In this document: positions 25,264 to 33,800 of the stretch, one piece after another
Layout: the number at the start of each line of letters is the position of its first letter
Numbering within the stretch: the stretch's first letter is position 1
Assembly: GCA_944380885.1 (NCBI GenBank)
Contig: CALWIZ010000028.1
Location: 1-37,046 of the forward strand
Reading direction: 5' to 3'
DNA length: 37,046 nucleotides
Source of the DNA: an uncultured Clostridia bacterium
GTDB taxonomy: Bacteria; Bacillota; Clostridia; Oscillospirales; Acutalibacteraceae
The notes under the pieces: generated by a model
What the model was told of the DNA's origin: nothing
Databases searched by the model: none
The model's input: only the letters and a program-made list of their open reading frames with translations
Position numbers and translations under genes: made by a program

Positions 25264-26056
25264 TTATCATACCCATACTGTCTTCTGTGACGGCAGTGAT
25301 ACTCCTGAGGAGCTTGTAAAAGCAGCGCTTGAAAAAAACTTTTTCGCTCTCGGCTTTTCGGGGCACAGTTATACTCAAATGGACAAAGATTTTGCCATGA
25401 CGTCCGAAAAGGCGACGGAATACCGTGCTGAAATCGCGGAGCTTAAGGAAAAATACAGCGGAAAAATAGAAATACTCTGCGGAGTAGAGCAGGACTATTT
25501 TTCAGAAGAGCCGACCGATTGCTATGATTATGTGATAGGCTCAGTGCATTATGTATTTAAAAACGGTGAATACATCGCTGTTGATAATACGGCGGAGATA
25601 ATAAAAAACGCCGTGCAAAAACTTTACGGCGGAGATTTTGACGCGCTTGCTGAGGATTATTTTTCGCTTGTATCAGACGTTGCCCGAAAAACAAACGCGG
25701 ATATAATAGGCCATTTTGATCTTGTATCTAAGTACAGCGAGCAAAACGGCTGGGGCGAGAGCGAAAGATTTCTTGCCGCCGCTGAAAAAGCGGTAAAGGC
25801 ACTTGTGCCTTACGGCAAACCGTTTGAGATAAATACTGGCGCTATGGCAAGGGGCAAAAGGAGCATACCGTATCCGTCGCCGGCAATACTTAAAATGATA
25901 AATGAAAACGCCGGTGACATTATATTTTCGAGCGACTGCCACAATAAAAACTTCCTTGATTACGGCTTTTGTGAGGCAGTGTCGCTTGCAAAAAGCATCG
26001 GCTTCAAAAGGGCGGCAATCATTAAAAGCGGAAAATTCAGCTTTATAAGCCTTTGA
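25250..26056 (+). CDS. hisK: Histidinol-phosphatase, PHP family
   Basis: A 268-residue PHP-domain phosphatase. The metal-binding start is CNYHTHTVFCDG (His7, His9), followed by GVEQDYF, DYVIGSVHYV, GHFDLVSKY and FSSDCHN. These are the expected metal ligands of a trinuclear PHP site. The HisK/HisJ type removes phosphate from histidinol phosphate. Its position at the end of a his operon whose HisB lacks the phosphatase domain supports this function. The start is GTG at 25250 inside hisIE. It supplies the one step otherwise missing from the pathway. Confidence 0.93.
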   Translation: MIKCNYHTHTVFCDGSDTPEELVKAALEKNFFALGFSGHSYTQMDKDFAMTSEKATEYRAEIAELKEKYSGKIEILCGVEQDYFSEEPTDCYDYVIGSVHYVFKNGEYIAVDNTAEIIKNAVQKLYGGDFDALAEDYFSLVSDVARKTNADIIGHFDLVSKYSEQNGWGESERFLAAAEKAVKALVPYGKPFEINTGAMARGKRSIPYPSPAILKMINENAGDIIFSSDCHNKNFLDYGFCEAVSLAKSIGFKRAAIIKSGKFSFISL

Positions 26057-26071
26057 ACGGAGGGACAGAAT

Positions 26072-26575
26072 ATGTATGACGAGCTTACAAAGGTTGACAT
26101 TGACAAAATGAAAGAAGAGCTTGAGTACCGTATATCCGTGATACGTCCGCAGATACTTGAAGAGGTAAAGCTGACAAGGAGCTACGGCGATTTAAGCGAA
26201 AACGCCGAGTACCACGCAGCAAAGCGTGAGCGCGGAAAAAACGAGAGCAGAATCAGGTATCTGCGCAATATGATAAAGACTGCGAGGGTGATAACTCCGC
26301 AGAGCAAGGCTGACGAAGTGGGTCTTTTTGACACGGTGGAATATTATGTAGAAGAGGACGATGTGACCGAGAGCGTGAGGATAGTGACTTCGCTCAGACA
26401 AAACTCGCTTGAACGGCTTATAAGCCGCGAATCACCTCTCGGCAAGGCGGTAATGGGAAAAAAATGCGGCGAGCGGGTATGCGTAAAGGTGAGCGACGAT
26501 TACAGCTATTTTATAGTGATAAAACGGATAGAAAAAGGCGGAGACGACGCGAGCCTTGAAATAAGAAAATACTGA
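26072..26575 (+). CDS. greA: Transcription elongation factor GreA
   Basis: A 167-residue Gre factor. The coiled-coil tip motif is GDLSENAEYHAAK, whose acidic residues enter the RNA polymerase channel and stimulate cleavage of backtracked RNA. The C-terminal domain has LISRESPLGKAVMGKKCG. Length and motifs fit GreA. GGAGGG lies about eight bases upstream, and the gap after hisK is 15 bases without a terminator, so it is the last gene of the histidine transcript, an uncommon place for greA. A separate promoter was not recognised. Confidence 0.93.
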   Translation: MYDELTKVDIDKMKEELEYRISVIRPQILEEVKLTRSYGDLSENAEYHAAKRERGKNESRIRYLRNMIKTARVITPQSKADEVGLFDTVEYYVEEDDVTESVRIVTSLRQNSLERLISRESPLGKAVMGKKCGERVCVKVSDDYSYFIVIKRIEKGGDDASLEIRKY

Positions 26576-26588
26576 AAGTCTGTTTTTT

Positions 26589-26616
26589 GACGCTGCTTTC
26601 GCGGCGTCTTTTTTTT
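26589..26616 (+). terminator. Terminator of the his-greA transcript
   Basis: Arms GACGCTGC (26589-26596) and GCGGCGTC (26601-26608) form an eight-base stem with one wobble pair and a TTTC loop, then about eight T residues. It begins 13 bases after the greA stop. Confidence 0.93.
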
Positions 26617-26652
26617 GCTATAAAAAAATTTTATAAAATATTAAAAAAAGCG

Positions 26653-26681
26653 TTGACATTTGTGTACCGTTGGTATATTAT
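26653..26681 (+). promoter_or_regulatory. Promoter of the ABC exporter unit
   Basis: TTGACA (26653-26658) and TATTAT (26676-26681) with a 17-base spacer. Transcription should start near 26688, about 183 bases before the first gene, which leaves an unusually long leader. Confidence 0.8.
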
Positions 26682-26687
26682 ACCGCT

Positions 26688-26870
26688 GTATCAATGAGAA
26701 ATTAAATCATAGGTAAACCGGGAAGAAGGTGTACCAATGTGATATAAAATGCTTCGGCGGACAAATTTATTTTGGGATTAAGCGGATTACCGTAATTACG
26801 ACCCATAAAAACAAGGCTTTCGCAAGAAAGCTATCATTGCGTTACAGCAATTAAGCTGGAAGGTTTTATT
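26688..26870 (+). promoter_or_regulatory. Structured 5' leader of unknown class
   Basis: The leader has no convincing gene but several possible stems. GGTA-ACC (26712-26719) pairs with GGT-TACC (26728-26735) across a single mismatch, with an AG-rich loop. TGGG (26773-26776) pairs with CCCA (26802-26805) around an inner CGG/CCG stem. GGCTTTC (26815-26821) and GAAAGCT (26826-26832) close on a GCAA tetraloop of the GNRA type. ATTGC/GCAAT (26836-26851) follows. The ribosome binding site GGAAGG is at 26858-26863. A long structured leader after a good promoter suggests a riboswitch or similar control. It matches none of the riboswitch classes I could recall. Confidence 0.45.
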
Positions 26871-29285
26871 ATGGAAAATTTAAAACAGAAACCGAAGAAA
26901 GACGATTCATGCACAGATACAAAAAATAAATCAGGATGTTCCTGTAAGGAACACCCTGAAGAACGTACCGATCAGGCGTTTACGGTAAACAAACCGTTTC
27001 GCGGCATACAGTTCGCGGCTAACCGTGCGCTGTCCGATACGGATATACTGAAGCTGGAAAAAAATATTCCGGAAGATGAAACCCTGCTTTTTACTGTTTC
27101 GGGAGACCTTAGTATAAAAAGCAGGTACAGCAATACATTTCTCGCGGTTACTGATAAGCATATATACGGGTTTGACGATACCTTTGACGGCGGCGTCAGG
27201 GTACATAGCTACGATAAGGTAAAGCGTGCCGCGGTAAAGCGTTATTACGGCAACGCGATACTTATTTTTTCGATGGACGAAAGCGACAAGGAGTTTATTG
27301 ACCTTTCAAAGGAACACATCAACTTTATGCGCTTTTCCTACAAGGTCGCGTCGCTGTATGACGCCGCGGCGTTCTTTATACAGAATATAGCTGCGGGCAA
27401 GGATCTGCATGAGGAAATGCAGATAGTCGAGGCTTCGTTTGAAAAGCAGTTCTGCATCTGCCCGCAGTGCGGCAGGAACCTTATACGTCCAGGCGCGCCC
27501 TGTATGAACTGTCAGTCAAAGGATAAAATTGTCAAGAAGCTTATCGGTTATGTGACGCCTTACAAGACACTTCTGATATTTTGTATGTTCCTGTCGGTAA
27601 TAACAACCGCCGTGTCGCTGCTGCCGCCTTATATGACCAAGCTGCTGGTAGACGATGTTCTTCCTGCCGGTGATAAAGGTATGCTCGGCGTCTGTGTCGG
27701 CGTGCTGCTCGCCACTTATATTATACAGTACGGCGTCGGAGCGGTGCGTTCGTATCTTCTGCGCGTCAGCGGAGACAAGATTGTCGCCGACCTGAGAAAC
27801 GATGTATATAAAAAGGCGCAGCTGCTAACTATGCGGTTTTATGACAGAACATCTACCGGTTCGGTTATCAACCGTATCAGCGGCGATACTTCGAACATAC
27901 AGTCATTTATGCTCAGAATAACGCAGGAGGTAGTGGTTCAGTTTTTCCTGCTTATAGGAATAATAGTGATAATGTTCGCCATGAACTGGCAGCTTACCCT
28001 GCTTTCACTTATTCCGGTTCCGTTTGTCGTAATAGGCGCGAGAATATTCGGCAAAAAGATAGCGCCTTTTTACCGCAGGATATGGAGGCGCTGGTCGGCG
28101 GTTACTTCGATACTGACCGATACGATTCCCGGAATACGTGTTATTAAAGCGTTTACCAACGAGAAAAAAAGCTTCAATACCTTTAAAAAGTATAATGACA
28201 GATGGCTTAAAACCGATATAAGCGCGTCTAAAATAACCACGCTGTTCCCTAATATTGTGGGGTTCGTAATAACCTGCGGTTCGCTGATAATATGGGGAAT
28301 AGGCGGAAAGCTCGTAATAGAAAGCCCCGAATTTATTTCAGCCGGTCTTCTTGTCTCGTTCCTTTCATATACGTCAATGTTTTACGGTCCTGTCAACTTT
28401 TTTGCCAATCTGAACGACTCGTACCAGAGCGCGCTTAACTCGGCGGAAAGGATACTTGATATAATTGACGCCGAGCCGGAGGCGAATTTCGGAAAAGGTA
28501 AGCACCCCGAAAAGCTTGAGGGACGTATTGAGTTCAGAAACATCAACTTCTCGTTTGACAGGTCTAAGAAGACGCTGAGCAACGTAAATATCGTTATTGA
28601 ACCGGGCGACATAGTAGGTATAGTAGGAACAACAGGCGCCGGAAAATCGACCCTTATAAACCTGCTTATGCGGTATTATGACAACTATGACGGGGAAATA
28701 CTTATTGACGGAATGAATATCCGTGATATTGATATGGAGTTTTACCGTTCGGAAATAGGCTATGTACAGCAGGAGCCTATGATGTTCCATGATTCCATAT
28801 ATAATAATATAGCCTACGGAAGCGACAACGCCTCGGTCGAGAGTATTATAGGCGCGGCGGAGGTGGCAAACGCACACGAGTTTATAGCAAGACTGCCTGA
28901 CGCGTACGATACCGTGCTCGGCGAGCGGGGAACAGGACTTTCTGGCGGCGAGCGGCAGAGGCTTTCCATCGCGCGCGCGGTGCTTAAAAATCCGAGCATA
29001 CTTTTCTTCGATGAAGCTACGGCGTCGGTTGACTCGGAAACAGAAAGTCTTATTCAGGCGGCTATTGAGCGTCTGATACGCGGAAGAACCACAATTATGA
29101 TAGCTCACCGTCTTTCAACCCTCAGAAAAGCAAACAAGATTATTGTTGTTGACAAGGGCGAAATAATCGAGATGGGCTCACCCGAAGAGCTTATGGCGCT
29201 TAAGGGCAAGTATTACAAGCTGATACAGATTCAGACAATGTCCGATCAGGTGCGCAAGAGCAAAGAGGAAGAGAGGTTTGACTGA
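26871..29285 (+). CDS. Type I ABC exporter with PH-like and zinc-ribbon N-terminal extension
   Basis: An 804-residue fused permease-ATPase. The C-terminal half is a standard exporter: six membrane helices (about 228-510) and an ATPase domain with Walker A GTTGAGKST (586-594), signature LSGGE (690-694), Walker B ILFFDE (710-715) and His746. About 220 residues precede the first helix. They contain a Cys-rich tail (CTDTKNKSGCSC), a beta-rich region (about 70-170) resembling a PH-like bacterial domain, and a zinc ribbon CPQC/CMNC (Cys197, 200, 211, 214). The substrate is unknown. In other bacteria, transporters of this type occur with DUF1854 genes, as here. GGAAGG lies seven bases before the ATG. 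The DUF1854 start shares one base with its stop. Confidence 0.88.
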   Translation: MENLKQKPKKDDSCTDTKNKSGCSCKEHPEERTDQAFTVNKPFRGIQFAANRALSDTDILKLEKNIPEDETLLFTVSGDLSIKSRYSNTFLAVTDKHIYGFDDTFDGGVRVHSYDKVKRAAVKRYYGNAILIFSMDESDKEFIDLSKEHINFMRFSYKVASLYDAAAFFIQNIAAGKDLHEEMQIVEASFEKQFCICPQCGRNLIRPGAPCMNCQSKDKIVKKLIGYVTPYKTLLIFCMFLSVITTAVSLLPPYMTKLLVDDVLPAGDKGMLGVCVGVLLATYIIQYGVGAVRSYLLRVSGDKIVADLRNDVYKKAQLLTMRFYDRTSTGSVINRISGDTSNIQSFMLRITQEVVVQFFLLIGIIVIMFAMNWQLTLLSLIPVPFVVIGARIFGKKIAPFYRRIWRRWSAVTSILTDTIPGIRVIKAFTNEKKSFNTFKKYNDRWLKTDISASKITTLFPNIVGFVITCGSLIIWGIGGKLVIESPEFISAGLLVSFLSYTSMFYGPVNFFANLNDSYQSALNSAERILDIIDAEPEANFGKGKHPEKLEGRIEFRNINFSFDRSKKTLSNVNIVIEPGDIVGIVGTTGAGKSTLINLLMRYYDNYDGEILIDGMNIRDIDMEFYRSEIGYVQQEPMMFHDSIYNNIAYGSDNASVESIIGAAEVANAHEFIARLPDAYDTVLGERGTGLSGGERQRLSIARAVLKNPSILFFDEATASVDSETESLIQAAIERLIRGRTTIMIAHRLSTLRKANKIIVVDKGEIIEMGSPEELMALKGKYYKLIQIQTMSDQVRKSKEEERFD

Positions 29286-29773
29286 TGGCACGACTTTATA
29301 TTGACAATGATATGGCGCGCTTCACAAGAAAGGATATAACGCTTGTTGATATGGAGCTTTACGACGGAAGAAAATTTGAAAATCTTGAGCCGCGCCGTCT
29401 GTTTCCTCTTTCGGGACTTGAAAAATATATCACCCTGCTTGACGAGGATGGGGTAGAACGTGGTATAATACGTGATATGAAGACCCTTCCCGAAAAAGAG
29501 AGAGCAACGATAGAGGAATGCCTTGACGAGTATTACCTGATACCTAAAGTCACAAAAATAACCGACTGTAAGGAAAAATACGGCGTGCTCAGGATATGGG
29601 CACAGACAAACTGCGGAGACGTGGTAATAGAGATACGCAATATTCTTCACGGCATCAAGCTGATATACGGCACACGCGTTCAGCTCAGAGATGTAAACGA
29701 CAACAGGTATGAAATTTCAAATATCAATGAGCTGGATTCCCGAAGCCGAAGACTGATTGATTCTTTCCTATAA
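29285..29773 (+). CDS. DUF1854 family protein
   Basis: A 162-residue soluble protein that resembles the DUF1854 family. Conserved-looking parts are VDMELYDGRKFENLEPRRLFPLS (two blocks), KYITLLDEDGVERGIIRDM, EYYLIPKVTKI and the C-terminal YEISNINELDSRSRRL. Members have no established function; some in other phyla are annotated as associated with cyanophycin metabolism, but no cyanophycin gene is present here. Its start overlaps the ABC exporter stop by one base, so the two are almost certainly made together. A regulatory or accessory role in the export system is inferred from that coupling. Confidence 0.8.
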   Translation: MARLYIDNDMARFTRKDITLVDMELYDGRKFENLEPRRLFPLSGLEKYITLLDEDGVERGIIRDMKTLPEKERATIEECLDEYYLIPKVTKITDCKEKYGVLRIWAQTNCGDVVIEIRNILHGIKLIYGTRVQLRDVNDNRYEISNINELDSRSRRLIDSFL

Positions 29774-29817
29774 CAGTCGCCGAGGACTGTCAGATAATAA
29801 GAACAGGAGGAAGAAAA

Positions 29818-30144
29818 ATGAAACTCATACTCGCCATTGTATGCAATGACGACAGCCAGAGCGTATCATCGGCTCTTATCAGAGAGGGCTTTTTTGTAAC
29901 AAAGCTCTCAACAACCGGCGGTTTCCTGCTGGTCGGAAATACGACACTGCTTATCGGAACAAAGGATGAGGAAGTAGAAAGAGCGATAGATATTCTCAAA
30001 AAATTCTGTACGGTGCGTAATCAGGTTAAGAAGCCTGACGCGGCATTCGGAGCCGGACTTACGAATTATAGCCTGCCTGAAGAAGTGTCAACCGGCGGAG
30101 CGACTGTATTTGTGCTTAACGTGGACGAAATGCTGAAAATGTAG
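29818..30144 (+). CDS. pstA: Cyclic-di-AMP receptor PstA/DarA
   Basis: A 108-residue PII-like protein. MKLILAIVCNDDSQSVSSAL, then FFVTKLSTTGGFLLVGNTTLLIG (in two blocks) and the C-terminal ATVFVLNVDEM match PstA/DarA. The protein forms a trimer that binds c-di-AMP through the TTGGFL and NTT region; its downstream target is unresolved in most bacteria. GGAGG lies seven bases upstream. The 44-base gap from the DUF1854 gene has no terminator, so the three genes can share one transcript. This could link the exporter unit to c-di-AMP signalling, but proximity is the only evidence. Confidence 0.93.
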   Translation: MKLILAIVCNDDSQSVSSALIREGFFVTKLSTTGGFLLVGNTTLLIGTKDEEVERAIDILKKFCTVRNQVKKPDAAFGAGLTNYSLPEEVSTGGATVFVLNVDEMLKM

Positions 30145-30172
30145 CTGTTTAAAAGCACATAAATGTAAGCGA

Positions 30173-30194
30173 CGCGGCAGAAGTTTCTGCCGCG
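30173..30194 (+). terminator. Hairpin after pstA, probable terminator
   Basis: Arms CGCGGCAGA (30173-30181) and TCTGCCGCG (30186-30194) form a perfect nine-base stem with an AGTT loop. The following CCGGTTGTTTG has no good T run, so termination may be partial. Confidence 0.55.
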
Positions 30195-30226
30195 CCGGTT
30201 GTTTGAGCGCTGATAATAAATTACTC

Positions 30227-30255
30227 TTGATTTTATAAAAGGATTATTGTATAAT
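30227..30255 (+). promoter_or_regulatory. tRNA-Leu promoter
   Basis: TTGATT (30227-30232) and TATAAT (30250-30255) are 17 bases apart and lie 18 bases before the tRNA 5' end. Confidence 0.75.
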
Positions 30256-30273
30256 AATCAGGACAAGTTTTTT

Positions 30274-30361
30274 GCCGGTGTGATGGAATTGGCAGACGTG
30301 ACGGACTCAAAATCCGTTGGGCTAATCACCCGTGTGGGTTCGAGTCCCACCACCGGCACCA
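30274..30361 (+). tRNA. tRNA-Leu (anticodon CAA)
   Basis: An 88-nt class II tRNA including an encoded CCA end. The acceptor stem GCCGGTG pairs with CACCGGC; the discriminator is A. The anticodon stem ACGGA/TCCGT holds the loop CTCAAAA, with anticodon CAA reading UUG. The long variable arm (GGG/CCC) is typical of leucine tRNAs. The T arm is GTGGG-TTCGAGT-CCCAC. Downstream of it lie recombinase remnants, consistent with use of tRNA genes as integration sites. Confidence 0.97.
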
Positions 30362-30368
30362 TGTTGAT

Positions 30369-30405
30369 AGCCTCGATACGCAATTTTGTGTTCGAGGCTT
30401 TTTTA
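30369..30405 (+). terminator. Terminator after tRNA-Leu
   Basis: Arms AGCCTCGA (30369-30376) and TCGAGGCT (30392-30399) with an inner ACGCA/TGTGT extension, followed by TTTTTT. Confidence 0.88.
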
Positions 30406-30553
30406 TGCGAAAAATTTTCGTTTTCAGGTTACAAACGTATATTTATATAATGAATTAAAAACATCAAATATCTGGGTTATAGCAATATATGCAAGGTGAG
30501 TTTCGGACAAAAATAATGAAAAACTTTTTTGATAATGTTGCCGGAGATATAAC

Positions 30554-30745
30554 TTGAGAGTGGTTATCTACGCCCGATATTCTTCAAATAATCAGCGGCA
30601 GGAGCCTTTCGGGGACCGGCCGCGGGAATTAAAGAAATACGCTGCATATAACGATATTCAAATTTCCGCTTATGTAAAAATCAGAGTTGATTCCAGGATG
30701 ATCTTTTACCCATATTTTACACACAATTTACCAAACCGCGATTGA
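30554..30745 (+). pseudogene. Serine recombinase N-terminal remnant
   Basis: The frame begins at TTG and reads RVVIYARYSSNNQRQE, the conserved start of large serine recombinases, with the catalytic Ser in RYSS. It then drifts from the usual pattern (the expected GQ-R-C segment reads GDRPRELKKYAAYNDIQISAY) and stops after 63 residues, far short of the family's 450-550. The remaining 150 bases to the next gene show no further recognisable recombinase sequence. The fragment sits about 190 bases downstream of a tRNA gene, in a 535-base stretch (30362-30896) with no intact gene. It is probably the decayed remains of an integrative element. Confidence 0.75.
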
Positions 30746-30769
30746 AGAAAAATGGCGCTGCGATAAAAT
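30742..30769 (+). promoter_or_regulatory. Possible promoter of the surface protein gene
   Basis: TTGAAG (30742-30747) and TAAAAT (30764-30769) are 16 bases apart, about 125 bases before the start codon. The match is moderate and other AT-rich boxes exist nearby. Confidence 0.35.
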
Positions 30770-30896
30770 ATTATATGGTTTGAAATTATTGTAAAAGACG
30801 ATGATTTAAGCTGAGATTAAGCGAAAGAAGGTAGTGCGCGGCAAAATAAGAAGAGATTAGTAAGATATATTTTCAGAAATGCGAGAGGGAAAAATT

Positions 30897-33800
30897 ATGT
30901 CAATTATAAAGAAAAAATTCAAACGTGCTTTAGCGCTTTTTACAACTTTGGCGATGATGCTCGGAAGTCTTACCTCGCTCACCTTTGTTTATGCGTCCGG
31001 TGCAGAGGGGGAACTTAACGGCGAGGGCACAGTTCAGTCGCCTTATCAGATTGGATCTGAAGCAGATTATAATTTATTCGCTGAACTTTTGAACGAAGGC
31101 AACACGAAATATATTGGCAGCGATAAGGTTTTCACCTTGACAAACGACCTGTATCTGACCGAGCAGCCGACTATAATCAATAGCTTCTCAGGTACGCTTG
31201 ACGGACAGGGGCATGTCATTTTAGGTCTTAATATGCAGGGAAGCATAGAAAACATCAGTACATACAGATTGGCTATGATAATCGAAAACACGGGCACCAT
31301 AAAAAATCTTGCTGTTGATACCCCGAATATCATAGTGACCGGCGGCACTAAGGACAGCGGTCCGCTGGTAGGCGTCCTGACGGCCAAAAGCGCAAACGCG
31401 ACCTTTGAAAACTGCGCTATTATAAACGCAAATATTCAGGCCTCCGGCTCTGATAAGGCAGCGGGCTTTGCCGCCGAGAACGATGGCAGCACCGTTACCA
31501 ACTGCTACTTTACCGGAACCGTAAATGCCGGGCTTCAGCCGGGTGCGATATTCGGGTACTCCAAGGGAAGCGGTACGGTCGTTGAAAGCTGCTATATCGA
31601 GACAGTACTTACCACAAACAAGTACAGCGGTCCGGTAACAGCTTATCCTAACAGGGTGAAGGTATATAATACGATAGTCGCAGACGGAGAAACTACTGTC
31701 ACCAGCAACCGAGATGAAACATTCAACGGCAGACTTATCGGAACCTATAATAAGTTTAATTCAAATGTGTTTGAGAACAACTATGTTATTGAGGATTATA
31801 CAATAAACGGCGTTGTTGCCGCCGGAAGCGACGACCCGAACAGCAAGTTCGGCAAGAGCGTTTCAGAGGACGAAATATCAGCGCAGTCCTTTTATGAAGA
31901 TACCCTCGGCTGGGATTTTGAAAATGTATGGAAATGGGAGTCGAGTCTCGGTCATCCGGCTCTTAAATACATTGATGTCGGTCATACTCCCGACCGGGTT
32001 TCGGTAACATTTTACGGTGACACCTCCACTCAAAAGGGCTTCACCTGGTATACCGAAGGCAAATGTGAGCAGCCCGCAGTAAGGATAAGCAAGACTACAG
32101 GCTTTGATTCCGCTTTGGAATTTATCCCTACGGCGACCGAGACTGAAAACGGCTGGAGATATAAGGCTGTCGCTTCCGGATTAGAGGCAGACACGGAATA
32201 TTATTATCAGGTCGGTGATAAGGACTCCGGAAAATACAGTCTTGTAGGCAGCTTTAAGACCGCTCCGAAAAACGGCGGTTTCACATTTATAAACCTCACA
32301 GATACTCAGGCTAAATCCTCCGCGGAAGCTCAGCTTTCGGCAAATACCATAGCAGAAGCGCTCCGCACGGTAGATAATGCAGAGTTTATAGTACACAGCG
32401 GCGACTTTGTTCAGACAGGCGCCGATGAGCAGATGTGGAAGGATATGCTCAACTTTTCAAAGGAGAGCATGATGAATACCACTATAGTTCCCGCGGCAGG
32501 CAATCACGAATATGAGCAGAATGTTTTTTACGACCACTTCAATCTTGAGACCCCGAATGATCAGGATTATTCCACCGGTGTATATTATTCATTTGATTAC
32601 GGCAACACTCACTTTGTGACACTCAATACCAACGAAAACGCCGCTCAGGCTATATCGGACGCTCAGCTTGAATGGTTAAGACAGGATGTCAAAGCAGCGC
32701 GTCAGCGAGGGGCATCCTGGGTAATACTTAATCTCCATAAGGGCGTATACACCACCGCTACGCATATAATGGACGAGGATGTCAAAGGACTCAGAAAAAT
32801 ACTTATCCCGGTTATAGATGAGCTTGATATTGACCTTGTGCTTCAGGGTCACGACCATATCCTCGCCCGCACAAAGGTGTTAAAGTATGATGAAGACGGC
32901 GAGGCATACGGCGCAGTTGCCGAAACCGAAACCTTCACCGAGATCAAAAACGGCAACAGAATAGAATACGCAATGAATCCTGACGGAACCATTTATCTGG
33001 TTATGAACACTGCCGGTGCGAAGCATTACGAGCAGAGCACAGACGTTGAAGGTCTCGATATGGATAAATATCTGGAACTCTTTGACCGCTCCGAGCAAAA
33101 TGCAAACGCTCAGCATTTTGCGGGAATAACGGTTACGGATACCCGTCTTGAGGTCAATATATATCAGATGATAACCGGCGCACCCGCTGTTGAAATGGAC
33201 GGCTTCGGCATTGACCGCGAGGTTACTCCCGTTATAGAAATAATAAACGGTCTTCCTTCGGCAGATGAGGTCACAGCCGCCGATACCGACAGGGTAGAAG
33301 AGGCGTATAGCGCTTTCCTTAAGCTGAACGATAGCCAGCGCAAGGCTGTAATCAACAAGGATAAGCTCCTTGCATTGATTGAAAAGCTTTATTCGATGGG
33401 TCAAGTAGGCGACACTCTGATACAGTGGAACGACCCGACTGCCGAAACGCGCCAGAGCATAGCAGTAAGAAATGATACCGCAAAGGAGTTTACTGACGCT
33501 CCGGTACTCCTCAAGCTTCAGAACATTCCCTCGGGAACAGAGCGAAACACCCTGAAATTCTATTCTATGAACGGTTTGCCGCTTTCATATGAGATTGAAA
33601 ACTGGGACCCGGACAATGTAAGCACGGTCTGGGTAAGAATACCGAAAATACCCGCAAACGATGCAGTAAATATATGGGCGTATTTCGGAGGAGAAGAAGC
33701 CGATAACGACCCCTCCGATGTATGGAATGATGATTATCAGCTTGTAGACCATTTCAGCACTGCTTCAAAGGACGCCGAAATGCGCACTGATTCTACCGGT

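Noticed and set aside
26688..26870. Leader as a ydaO-type c-di-AMP riboswitch because pstA is nearby
   Set aside because: The conserved blocks of that class as I know them are not present; the leader is kept as unclassified.
29285..29773. Naming the DUF1854 gene as a cyanophycin metabolism protein
   Set aside because: No cyanophycin synthetase or cyanophycinase is in the window, and the annotation comes from other phyla.
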